From JALZHR01 sp036388635 (lineage in GTDB: Bacteria; Acidobacteriota; Blastocatellia; Pyrinomonadales; Pyrinomonadaceae): a DNA stretch of 64,000 nt. Shown piece after piece: positions 26,901 through 34,493 of this stretch (position 1 is the first letter of the stretch; the number at the start of each line of letters is the position of its first letter). The stretch is from contig DASVRL010000422.1 of NCBI GenBank assembly GCA_036388635.1, positions 41,425-105,424 on the forward strand, written 5' to 3'. Under the pieces are notes generated by a model. It did not search any database. It saw nothing but the letters and a program-made list of their open reading frames with translations, and had not been told where the DNA came from. Made by a program: the position numbers and the translations under genes.

Positions 26901-29369
26901 ATGAACAAAACATTTTCGCAATCTATCCTTTCATTTCTCTTAATCGTTTCGATTTTTACGGTTTCGCTGCCGCAAATCGGCTACGCGCAAACTTCCGCGC
27001 AAACGCAGGTTTCCAACGATTTAGCCCGGCAGCTTCAGACGATTGAAGAAAAAGTCGAAGCGCGGCGCAAGGAACTCGGCATTCCGGGAATGTCGCTGGC
27101 AATCGTCCGCGACGACCAGGTTATCTACGCCAAAGGGCTTGGCTACAAAGATTTTGAAAAACAAGTTCCCGTGACCGCCGACACGCAGTTTGCCATCGGT
27201 TCGGCGACCAAAGCGTTTACGGCTTTGTCGGTTTTGATGACGCAGGACGAAGGCAAATTGAGCCTGGACGACAGCCCGAAAAAATATCTGCCGTACTTCA
27301 AAATGAAGGACGCTGAAACGGACGCGCGCATTAGCGTGCGCGATTTGCTTTCGCATTCGTCGGGCTTGAATCGCACGGATTTGGCGATGATTACCGGAAA
27401 ACTCAATCGCGCCGAATTGATTCAGGTCGCCGGCGAAGCGAAACCGACCGCACGCCTGCGCGAAAAATTCCAGTATCAAAACATAATGTTTACGGCGGCG
27501 GGCGAAATCGTCGCGCAGACGCAGAAAATGCCTTGGGAAAAATTCGTGCCCGAACGCATTTTCAAACCGCTCGGCATGACCAACAGCACGATGTCGATGG
27601 GCGAGATGCAGAAAGCGAAAGATTATTCTTTCGGCTACGATTACAATTTCGACACGAAAGAAACGCGCCGTTTGCCTTTCCGGGATATCGACGAGGTCGC
27701 GCCCGCCGGCTCGATAAATTCGAGCGCGAAAGATATGGCGCAATGGCTTCGCTTCGTTTTAGGCGGCGGCAGCAGCAGCACCACGGGCGGAAAACGTCTC
27801 GTTTCCGAAAAAAGCTTTGAAGAATGGCTCAAACCGCAGCAGAAAATCTCGCCGAACGGCAAATTCAATTACAGCTTGGGCTGGTTTTTGCAGGAATGGA
27901 ACGGCTTGAAAGTCGTCCAGCACGGCGGAAACATCGACGGTTTCAACGCGCTGGTGGCGATGATTCCCGAAAAGAAAATCGGCTTTGTAATGCTGACGAA
28001 TGTTTCGGGTTCGTCTCTGGGCAGCGAATTGATGCCGATTGTCTGGGAAAATATTCTGGGTAAACCGAACGCGACGACTGGCGGAACGACGATTGTCGCG
28101 CCGGAAAAGGAAGCCGGAAAATATAAATTCGAAGCCGCCGGTTTTGACCTCGAAGTCAGGATGGAAAACGGCAAGCTCGTCGCCGTCGTTCCCAATCAGC
28201 CGACCTACGTTTTGGAAAACGTCGGCGGACGCAAATATAAATTGACGAACGCGCCCGAAGGATTTTTTATAACTTTCCGCGAAAAAGACGCGTATCTCGA
28301 ACAGCCGCAGGGCAATTACACTCTGCCGAAGGCAATCGCGGAAATTACAAACGCCGCTCCGAATCCCGCCAATAATCCGGCGCGGGAATTAATCGGCAAA
28401 TACGAAACGCCGAGCGGCAAAAGCGCGATTGAAGTCAAGGAAGTAGACGGCAAAGTGGCGCTGGTCGTTTCCGGACAACCGCCTTATGAACTGCGAGTCA
28501 AGGACAAAGACGTTTTCAACTCGCCGCTTCTGCCCGACGCGTATTCGGTGAAAGTCACGCGCGACGCCGGCGGCAAGCTGGCGGGCATCGTTCTGGTTCA
28601 GCCCGAAGGCGAATTTCCTTTCAAATACGCGGGCGCGGGCGAAAAACCGGATGCGCCGAAAGTGTCGGTCGACGAAGTGCTGGCGAAAGCCGTCAACGCG
28701 CTCGGCGGCGAGGCGAACTGGCGAAAAATTTCTTCGCGCGAGATGAAATACGACATCGACTTTGAGCATCAGGGCGTGAAAGGCTCGGGCACGACCTTTC
28801 AAAAAGCGCCGAATCTTTTCGCCAACGATACGACGTTTACCGCGCTCGGCAAACCGATTGCGACGGCTTACGAATATTTTGACGGAACGCGCGGCGGCGA
28901 TGTGACCAGCTTTTCGCCCGCCGATACTTTTACCGGGCAGCGGCTCGAAGACGTTAAGGTCGAAAACGATTTTTACGGTTTATTGAACTGGAAAACCGGC
29001 TTGAAATCGGCGGAAGTCAGCCGGATTGACAAGCTCGGCGACGAAGAAGTTTACGTCGTCGTGATTCGCCCGGAAAAAGCGAGCGAATACACTTATTTCA
29101 TCTCGACCAAGACGTTTCTGCCTTTGAAAAAATCGGGCGTGATCGTTTCCAGCACTTCGAGCGTAAAGCTGCCGATGTCGCAGACTTTCAGCGATTACCG
29201 CGCGGTTGACGGCGTGATGATTCCTTACAAAACGGTGACGTCGACGCCGTCAATGGGCGATGTCGTCAGCTATATTAAGGAAATCAAGCATAACGTTTCG
29301 ATTGACGATGCGAAGTTTAAGCCGAAGAAAATAGTTGACGACAACAAGACAAAAGCGGCGAAAAATTAA
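26901..29369 (+). CDS. secreted serine hydrolase, beta-lactamase/PBP4* family, with extra C-terminal domains
   Basis: This 822-residue exported protein has a signal peptide of about 30 residues ending SLPQIGYAQ. The N-terminal domain (about 40-390) is a class C beta-lactamase-like serine hydrolase: SxxK as SATK in AIGSATKAFTAL, a Tyr-x-Asn as YQN, and the third box as HGG in VQHGGNIDGF. A middle beta-rich region follows. The C-terminal 230 residues (from about VDEVLAKAVNALGG) resemble a lipoprotein-carrier-like sensor domain found in acidobacterial peptidase fusions. Substrates may be peptidoglycan peptides or D-amino acid peptides, but the family also contains esterases. Confidence 0.85.
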   Translation: MNKTFSQSILSFLLIVSIFTVSLPQIGYAQTSAQTQVSNDLARQLQTIEEKVEARRKELGIPGMSLAIVRDDQVIYAKGLGYKDFEKQVPVTADTQFAIGSATKAFTALSVLMTQDEGKLSLDDSPKKYLPYFKMKDAETDARISVRDLLSHSSGLNRTDLAMITGKLNRAELIQVAGEAKPTARLREKFQYQNIMFTAAGEIVAQTQKMPWEKFVPERIFKPLGMTNSTMSMGEMQKAKDYSFGYDYNFDTKETRRLPFRDIDEVAPAGSINSSAKDMAQWLRFVLGGGSSSTTGGKRLVSEKSFEEWLKPQQKISPNGKFNYSLGWFLQEWNGLKVVQHGGNIDGFNALVAMIPEKKIGFVMLTNVSGSSLGSELMPIVWENILGKPNATTGGTTIVAPEKEAGKYKFEAAGFDLEVRMENGKLVAVVPNQPTYVLENVGGRKYKLTNAPEGFFITFREKDAYLEQPQGNYTLPKAIAEITNAAPNPANNPARELIGKYETPSGKSAIEVKEVDGKVALVVSGQPPYELRVKDKDVFNSPLLPDAYSVKVTRDAGGKLAGIVLVQPEGEFPFKYAGAGEKPDAPKVSVDEVLAKAVNALGGEANWRKISSREMKYDIDFEHQGVKGSGTTFQKAPNLFANDTTFTALGKPIATAYEYFDGTRGGDVTSFSPADTFTGQRLEDVKVENDFYGLLNWKTGLKSAEVSRIDKLGDEEVYVVVIRPEKASEYTYFISTKTFLPLKKSGVIVSSTSSVKLPMSQTFSDYRAVDGVMIPYKTVTSTPSMGDVVSYIKEIKHNVSIDDAKFKPKKIVDDNKTKAAKN

Positions 29370-29391
29370 GCGCCGAAAGTAAAGCTGAGTG

Positions 29392-29421
29392 AAAAAGGCG
29401 AAGCGTGGGCTTCGCCTTTTT
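29392..29421 (+). terminator. intrinsic terminator after serine hydrolase
   Basis: AAAAAGGCGAAGC pairs perfectly with GCTTCGCCTTTTT across a 4-base loop, and a T-run follows. It is a strong Rho-independent terminator 22 bases after the stop codon. Confidence 0.9.
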
Positions 29422-29477
29422 TGTTTGACAACCGACGGGCGGAAAATTAATCTAAAAAATTTGAAACGGAGCAATTT

Positions 29478-30488
29478 ATGAAATTCTCAATCGACACGCT
29501 TATTTTAATTTTCATTTTTTCACTCGCCGCTTTCGCTCAAACTCCGACCGACGGGCGCGAGAAAGGCGTCGAGCTTTACAAACAGGGAAATTATAAAGCC
29601 GCTATCAAGACGTTAAAGGATTTCACCAAACAAAATTCAGCCGATTATCTGGCGTTTCATTACCTGGCGCTGGCTTTTTCGCGCGAAAACAAGCTCAAAG
29701 ACGCGGAAAAAACTTATGAAAAAGCCATCAAAGCGAAACCGGATTTCGCCGAATCTCACACCGGCTTAGCCTATATTTATCTACTCCGCGACAAACTGCC
29801 GGAAGCGATTAAAGCCGCCGAAAAAGCCGTCGCGCTGGACGACGGTAATCCCGAAACGTTTTACATTCTCGGAAACGCGAACCTGCGTTCGGGCAAGGCT
29901 GAAGCGGCTTTTGAAAACGCCGAGCGGGGAATAAAGTTAAATCCGAATCTGGCGGGCTTACATCTGCTCAAAGCGCACGCGATTATGAATATTTCGGTCG
30001 CCAACCGAAATGCCTCGCGGAGGTCTCACCAATACGGAGTCGCTTCGGACAGCATCGGAAAATTTATCATTCTGTCAAAGAATTTACCCGATTCCGCTTT
30101 TTGGCGCGGGCAGCAGGAAGCGCTGCAATTTTACGCCGGTTATTATGCCGAAAGAGAAAAAAATAAATCCGCCGCCGTCGTCACCAACCCCGACGCCGTA
30201 GGCACCGGGGAAAATGTTTTAAAAACGCCGGTCAAAATTCTGGCGAAAGAGCGAGCCGCTTACACGGACGCGGCGCGCCGAGCGGGAGTTTCCGGCGTCG
30301 TCAGATTATTAGTCACTTTTTCTGAGGACGGAACCATTAAATACATCATCGCCTTGAACAGCCTCGGCTACGGCTTGGAAGAAGCGTCAATCAAAGCGGC
30401 GAAAAATATAAAGTTTGAGCCGGAAAAGATTGACGGAAAACCCGTCAGCGCGGCGAGAACGGTCGAATACAGGTTTACGCTTTATTAA
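29478..30488 (+). CDS. secreted TPR protein with TonB C-terminal domain
   Basis: This 336-residue protein has a signal peptide (about residues 1-20, ending AAFAQ), then TPR units (about 28-165: YKQGNYKAAIKTLKDF, LAFHYLALAFSREN, FAESHTGLAYIYLL). The C-terminal 80 residues form a TonB_C fold: GVSGVVRLLVTFSEDGTI, followed by a Y-G-L-E-E-A-S-I-K-A-A-K segment and F-E-P-E-x-I-D-G-K-P-V. It lacks the Pro-rich membrane-anchor of a true TonB and is probably a periplasmic protein that uses the fold for contacts. It converges with the next gene, the two stops being one base apart. Confidence 0.85.
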   Translation: MKFSIDTLILIFIFSLAAFAQTPTDGREKGVELYKQGNYKAAIKTLKDFTKQNSADYLAFHYLALAFSRENKLKDAEKTYEKAIKAKPDFAESHTGLAYIYLLRDKLPEAIKAAEKAVALDDGNPETFYILGNANLRSGKAEAAFENAERGIKLNPNLAGLHLLKAHAIMNISVANRNASRRSHQYGVASDSIGKFIILSKNLPDSAFWRGQQEALQFYAGYYAEREKNKSAAVVTNPDAVGTGENVLKTPVKILAKERAAYTDAARRAGVSGVVRLLVTFSEDGTIKYIIALNSLGYGLEEASIKAAKNIKFEPEKIDGKPVSAARTVEYRFTLY

Positions 30489-30489
30489 G

Positions 30490-31458
30490 CTATTTTCGCT
30501 CGACCATAATCAGCGGCGAATCTTTTTCCTCGCTGCTGGCGTAAATCGCTTTGCCGTCCGCCGCGTAAGCAATCGCTTCGCCCTGCGCGCGCTGTCCGAG
30601 TTCGATTTTCTGCGGCTTCTGTTTCCAGATTTCGTCAAAATTTTTCGCCTGCTTGGGCAAAACGATTTCGTACGCCGCAAAATAATCGCAGACGACGACG
30701 CGCTTGCCGTCGGGCGAAATCGAGCCGCCGGTCAGAAGCCCGTTCGGAATGGCGGGAACCGTAAAATCCGTGATTTTTTCCAGCCTGTTCGTTTTGTTCG
30801 AATCAAATCCGGCTTTGAGCTTATAAACGGCTGACGCGCCGCTCAACCGTTTCGACAAAACGTAAATGTCGCCCGTCGCCGGATGAACCAGCAAAGTTTC
30901 GGCGTCGTGCCGCGTATCGGGATACTCGAATTTTATCGCTTCCGCCGCTTCGGTCGAAAGCGGATTTTTTTTGCTCGAATTCGTTTCGCCGGAAACTGTC
31001 GGTTCTTTGACTTTGTAAACGGTAAATTCGCTGCGCGAGCGGGCATTATTGCCGATTTCGCCGATGTACAGAAAACATCCCGCCGGCTCTTTGCGAATCG
31101 CCAAATCTTCCCAATCGGTGTTTTTCGCGCCGCCGACTTTAAAAGTGGCGAGTTTTTTTCCGGTTCTGTCGAGCGCAAAGACGAAAGCGTTGTCGCCGGA
31201 ATCGTTGTGCGTCCATAAAACGTCGGGCTGGCACGGCGAATTTACCAAGCCGCTGCTTTCCGGGATTTCGTCGGAATCGATGGTGCCGACGACTTTCGGC
31301 TCTTTATAATCGGCTGATTTCTGACTGTCGGCGGCGCTCGTGTTATTCTTTGATTTCGAGTCGTTTGAGGAAATTGGAAGACAAGCGGAAAAAATCACGC
31401 AAATTGCGCCGAAACAAATGACATAAGCGAAGATTTTGGGTATATTTCTTTTCAACAT
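30490..31458 (-). CDS. lipoprotein with SdiA-regulated/esterase-like propeller
   Basis: This 322-residue protein has a signal peptide that ends at the lipobox FSAC (about residues 23-26), followed by a Ser/Asn/Lys-rich linker. The body contains WTHNDSGDNAFVFALD, DWEDLAIRKE, CFLYIGEIGNNARSR and HDAETLLVHPATGDIYVLSK, which fit a beta-propeller of the SdiA-regulated / esterase-like phytase type in which Asp-rich turns may bind metal. It is probably attached to a membrane and faces the periplasm. Enzymatic activity is not established. Confidence 0.65.
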   Translation of the reverse strand: MLKRNIPKIFAYVICFGAICVIFSACLPISSNDSKSKNNTSAADSQKSADYKEPKVVGTIDSDEIPESSGLVNSPCQPDVLWTHNDSGDNAFVFALDRTGKKLATFKVGGAKNTDWEDLAIRKEPAGCFLYIGEIGNNARSRSEFTVYKVKEPTVSGETNSSKKNPLSTEAAEAIKFEYPDTRHDAETLLVHPATGDIYVLSKRLSGASAVYKLKAGFDSNKTNRLEKITDFTVPAIPNGLLTGGSISPDGKRVVVCDYFAAYEIVLPKQAKNFDEIWKQKPQKIELGQRAQGEAIAYAADGKAIYASSEEKDSPLIMVERK

Positions 31459-31538
31459 ACTTCGTCAAACGATTATAACGCCAATTCGTTTTGCAAGGTT
31501 CGGAAAACTTTATAAATCTTTTTTCGTAAATCTAATTA

Positions 31539-31931
31539 ATGCTGGTTGGAACTGAATGGATAATTGATGCCTTCGATTGCGACGCCGAAAAACTGCGCGA
31601 CGCGGCGGCGCTGCGCGATATTTTTTCGCTCGTCGTCAATGATTTGCAATTAAAGGTCATCGAGGAAGTCTGGCACCAGTTTCCCGGCGAGCGCGGCGTA
31701 ACCGGATTTAATCTTTTGAGCGAGTCGCATCTCGCCTGTCACACTTATCCGGAATACCGGACGGCGACATTTAATTTATATTGCTGCCGGACGCGCCCGG
31801 AATGGAACTGGACGGAAAATTTAACCGAAATGCTGGGCGCCGAAAATGTAAAGATTCAAAAGGTCGAGCGAGGGCATTCGCCATCCGCAAACCGAAATCC
31901 GAAATCCAAAATCGTTGGAGGTGAAGCTTGA
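31539..31931 (+). CDS. speD: S-adenosylmethionine decarboxylase proenzyme
   Basis: This 130-residue prokaryotic class 1B AdoMet decarboxylase makes decarboxylated AdoMet, the aminopropyl donor for polyamines. The self-cleavage site is LLSESHLACHTYPE: Ser63 becomes the pyruvoyl group, with His68 and Cys83 at the same numbers as in the Thermotoga enzyme; residue 55 is Thr where that enzyme has Ser. The last 15 residues fall in a 7-base repeat array (31881-31913) and are not expected to be conserved. The stop overlaps the next start (TTGA). It begins a run leading to a membrane aminopropyltransferase. Confidence 0.9.
   Translation: MLVGTEWIIDAFDCDAEKLRDAAALRDIFSLVVNDLQLKVIEEVWHQFPGERGVTGFNLLSESHLACHTYPEYRTATFNLYCCRTRPEWNWTENLTEMLGAENVKIQKVERGHSPSANRNPKSKIVGGEA
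31881..31913 (+). repeat. heptad repeat array inside the 3' end of speD
   Basis: The sequence reads in seven-base steps ATCCGCA, AACCGAA, ATCCGAA, ATCCAAA, ATCG. It codes for the tail around SANRNPKSK of the decarboxylase and ends just before the ribosome site (TTGGAGGTG) of the next gene. Similar units occur near 51580-51612 and 51731-51750. Confidence 0.7.
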
Positions 31932-33874
31932 GCGTCCTGAAAGCGAATTGTCCTTCGTGCGCCGCGCCGATTGAATTTAAAGCCGGTTCGACGATTGTGC
32001 TGGTTTGCCCGTTTTGCCGTTCGGCGGTCGCGCGCACCGACCGCGCGCTGCAAGATTTGGGAAAAGTCGCCGAGATCGTCGATTCGCAATCGCCTTTGCG
32101 TCTCGGTTTGCGGGGCGAATGGCGCGGTCAGCGTTTTGAACTGACGGGACGCGCGCAGATGCGCCACGACCTCGGCGGATTCTGGGATGAATGGTACGCG
32201 ACTTTCTCGAACGGCTGGGTCGGCTGGCTCGCCGAGGCGCAGGGCAAATTTTATCTGACTTTTTTCCAGAAATTGCCGGGCGCCGCGCAGCTTCCGCCGT
32301 TTGAATATTTGCAGCTCGGTCAAGCCCTTTCACAGATTCCGAGTAAAACGCCGCTGATGGTGGCGGAAAAAGGCACGGCAACTTCCGTTGCGGCGGACGG
32401 CGAAATTCCGTACCAGCTCGTGCCGAACGAACGCAGCAATTATGCGGATTTGGCGGGAGCGGGCAATGCTTTCGGCACGATTGATTACGGTATGAATCCG
32501 CCGCTGGCGTTTATCGGCGAGCAGGTTTCGCTGGCGGACATCGGTTTAGCCGACGCGCGACCCGCCGAGCGCGAGGCGCGCCGCGTGGCTTCGGCGGCGA
32601 TGGGCTGTCCGAAATGCGGCGGACCTTTAAATCTGGCGGCGCCGGACAAATCCGAGCGCGTCACGTGTCCGAATTGCGATTCGCTGCTCGAAGTCAACCA
32701 GGGAAATTTACGCTGGCTCAACGCGCTGAAGCCATCGCCCGACGAGCATAAATTCGATTTGGAAATCGGGATGAAAGGCGCGTTTAAGGACGGCGTCGAG
32801 ATGACGATTATCGGCGCGGTCGTCCGCAGCGTAACGGTCGAGGGCATCCAATATTTCTGGCACGAATATCTGCTCTACAATCCGCAAATCGGTTTTCGCT
32901 GGCTGGTTCATTCCGACAATCACTGGAATTACGTCGAGCCGGTCAACCCGGCGGAAGTCACGAACTTCGGCAATACGGCGAATTACGGCGGCAAGACGTT
33001 CAAGATTTTTCAGGATGCGCCGGCGCGCGTCGAATACGTGAAAGGCGAATTTTACTGGCGCGTCGAGGTCGGCGAAACGGTGCGCGCGATTGATTACGTC
33101 AAAGCTCCGCAGATGCTCTCGTGCGAGACGACGCAGAACGAGATAAACTGGTCGCTCGGAACTTATATGACCGGCGCCGAAATCCGGAAAATCTTCGGCG
33201 TCGAAAATCTCGCCGCGCCGTGGTCGGTCGCGCCGAACCAGCCTTTTACCGGCGGTTTTTATATCAAATGGGGCTTTGCGATGCTCGGGCTTCTGATGAT
33301 CGTCGCTATTTTTATGCTGCCGCTGACCGGCTCGACGGCGACGGTGATGGCGGAAAATCTGACGCTTCAGCCGACCGCCAGCGCGACCACGCCGCAGACG
33401 GTTTTCAGCCAGCCTTTTCAGTTGAAGGGAAACCGCAATGTCAGAATTTCCGCCACTGCGCCGGTCAGCAATTCTTATGCGGAATTAGATATTGATTTGG
33501 TCAACGAGCAGAACAACGAGGTCGAATCGGTCAGTATACCGATTGAATATTATCAGGGCGTCGAAGAGGGCGAAGCGTGGACCGAAGGCGGGCAGACGGG
33601 CGATTCGACCATTTCGTCGCTTCCGGCGGGAAAATATATGCTGCGGCTGGAAGGCACGTGGCAGAATTTTCAGCAGCCTTTACCGGTTTCGGTCAAGGTC
33701 GAGCAGAACGTCACGCGCGGGATGAATTTCTGCTGCGCTTTTCTGGTGCTGGCAATCGTGCCGCTTTTTTCGCTGATTCGCAAATGGATGTTTGAATCGC
33801 GGCGCTGGAGCGAAAGTATGTTCAGCGGCGGCGGCGAAAGTTCCGGCGGCGATTCAAGCGGCGGCGAGGAATAA
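31928..33874 (+). CDS. DUF4178 protein with two zinc ribbons and membrane segments
   Basis: This 648-residue protein starts at TTG 31928, supported by GGAGGT six bases upstream and overlapping the speD stop. Zinc ribbons lie at about residues 8-32 (CPSC/CPFC) and 228-251 (CPKC/CPNC). Two DUF4178 units follow the ribbons (marks such as RGEWRGQRFELTGRAQ, FWDEWYATF, and FWHEYLLYNPQIGFRWL). Hydrophobic segments lie at about 440-460 and 605-625, and the C-terminus is Gly/Ser/Glu-rich (SGGGESSGGDSSGGEE). Function is unknown; DUF4178 genes often accompany DUF350 and polyamine-related genes. Here that association is intact. Confidence 0.85.
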   Translation: MSVLKANCPSCAAPIEFKAGSTIVLVCPFCRSAVARTDRALQDLGKVAEIVDSQSPLRLGLRGEWRGQRFELTGRAQMRHDLGGFWDEWYATFSNGWVGWLAEAQGKFYLTFFQKLPGAAQLPPFEYLQLGQALSQIPSKTPLMVAEKGTATSVAADGEIPYQLVPNERSNYADLAGAGNAFGTIDYGMNPPLAFIGEQVSLADIGLADARPAEREARRVASAAMGCPKCGGPLNLAAPDKSERVTCPNCDSLLEVNQGNLRWLNALKPSPDEHKFDLEIGMKGAFKDGVEMTIIGAVVRSVTVEGIQYFWHEYLLYNPQIGFRWLVHSDNHWNYVEPVNPAEVTNFGNTANYGGKTFKIFQDAPARVEYVKGEFYWRVEVGETVRAIDYVKAPQMLSCETTQNEINWSLGTYMTGAEIRKIFGVENLAAPWSVAPNQPFTGGFYIKWGFAMLGLLMIVAIFMLPLTGSTATVMAENLTLQPTASATTPQTVFSQPFQLKGNRNVRISATAPVSNSYAELDIDLVNEQNNEVESVSIPIEYYQGVEEGEAWTEGGQTGDSTISSLPAGKYMLRLEGTWQNFQQPLPVSVKVEQNVTRGMNFCCAFLVLAIVPLFSLIRKWMFESRRWSESMFSGGGESSGGDSSGGEE

Positions 33875-33880
33875 TTATTA

Positions 33881-33992
33881 ATCCTTCGGTCGCTGGTCTT
33901 TCGTCACTTGCAGGTTTATGAAAAATATCATTGCTTAATTTATTTTAACCGGCAAAGCGCGAAGGACTAACAACCGGGGACAAAGGACAAAC
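33881..33992. repeat. heptad inverted-pair repeat between DUF4178 and small peptide gene
   Basis: The left arm reads ATCCTTC, GGTCGCT, GGTCTTT, CGTCACT. The right arm on the opposite strand reads TTGTCCT, TTGTCCC, CGGTTGT, TAGTCCT, TCGCGC. The AAAGGA that serves as ribosome site for the next small gene (33998) comes from the right arm. Confidence 0.65.
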
Positions 33993-33997
33993 TTATT

Positions 33998-34144
33998 ATG
34001 TTAAGAACACTTTTTCTGGTTTTCAGCGGCGGCGTGCTTCTGCTTTATCTTTCGTCCAGCTGGCTGGGCTGGGAGTTTGCCAATTCGGGCAGCCGTTCAA
34101 TGTTTAGAGTGCCGTTTGTCGGCGGTTATCGTGGAGGAAAATAA
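33998..34144 (+). CDS. 48-residue membrane peptide in polyamine cluster
   Basis: A short frame encodes a hydrophobic N-terminal half (LFLVFSGGVLLLYLS), an aromatic turn SSSWLGWEF and a basic, Gly-rich end (FVGGYRGGK). It starts 12 bases after AAAGGA and ends four bases before the DUF350 start, whose ribosome site GTGGAGG lies in its last codons, so the two are translationally linked. It is not a family I can name. It could be a subunit for the DUF350 membrane protein. Confidence 0.6.
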   Translation: MLRTLFLVFSGGVLLLYLSSSWLGWEFANSGSRSMFRVPFVGGYRGGK

Positions 34145-34148
34145 ATAA

Positions 34149-34403
34149 ATGTTGAGTTCAATTTTTAAATTTCAGGCTTTGGCGACGGTCGTCAAATTGG
34201 ACGCGTTGCTGGAAGTTTTGGTCACGACACTGATCTTCGTCTTTATCGGTATAGTTTTCTTTGCCGTCGCCTATTTTATTCTGGGCAGAATGTTTCCGAT
34301 TCACAAGGAAATCGAGGAAGACCAGAACGTCGCGCTCGGCATCGTTATCGGCTCGATAATGATTGGCATCGCCATCATCATCGCCGCCGCTATTAACGGC
34401 TAA
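34149..34403 (+). CDS. DUF350 membrane protein
   Basis: This 84-residue protein has two membrane spans (about residues 22-47 and 60-82). The region between has IHKEIEEDQNVALGIVIGS, the DUF350/YjfL-type hallmark in which an acidic stretch runs into N-V-A-L-x-x-x-x-G. Function is unknown. In Escherichia coli the relative yjfL sits near a PspA-like gene and a glutathionylspermidine-synthetase-like gene, a link to polyamines that I recall from comparative studies. Here it lies between DUF4178 and a membrane aminopropyltransferase. Confidence 0.85.
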   Translation: MLSSIFKFQALATVVKLDALLEVLVTTLIFVFIGIVFFAVAYFILGRMFPIHKEIEEDQNVALGIVIGSIMIGIAIIIAAAING

Positions 34404-34410
34404 ATTTAGT

Positions 34411-34489
34411 TGGAAAACGGAAAAGCGGAAAATGGAAAATGATTGCTGTTTATTTCGTTTCCCGTTTTCCGTTTTGCATTTTCCGCTTT
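34411..34489. repeat. heptad inverted-pair repeat between DUF350 and aminopropyltransferase
   Basis: The left arm reads GGAAAAC, GGAAAAG, CGGAAAA, TGGAAAA. The right arm on the opposite strand reads AAAGCGG, AAAATGC, AAAACGG, AAAACGG, GAAACGA. GCGGAAAATG (34425-34434) pairs exactly with 34477-34486. It directly precedes ATG 34494 and could form a hairpin in the operon mRNA. Confidence 0.75.
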
Positions 34490-34493
34490 AAAA

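Noticed and set aside
29478..30488. True TonB energy transducer
   Set aside because: It has a cleavable-type signal and TPR units, not a membrane anchor with a long Pro-rich region; only the C-terminal fold is shared.
31881..31913. Possible CRISPR-like array from repeated ATCCGAA units
   Set aside because: Units are seven bases with no spacers, and no cas genes are in the window.
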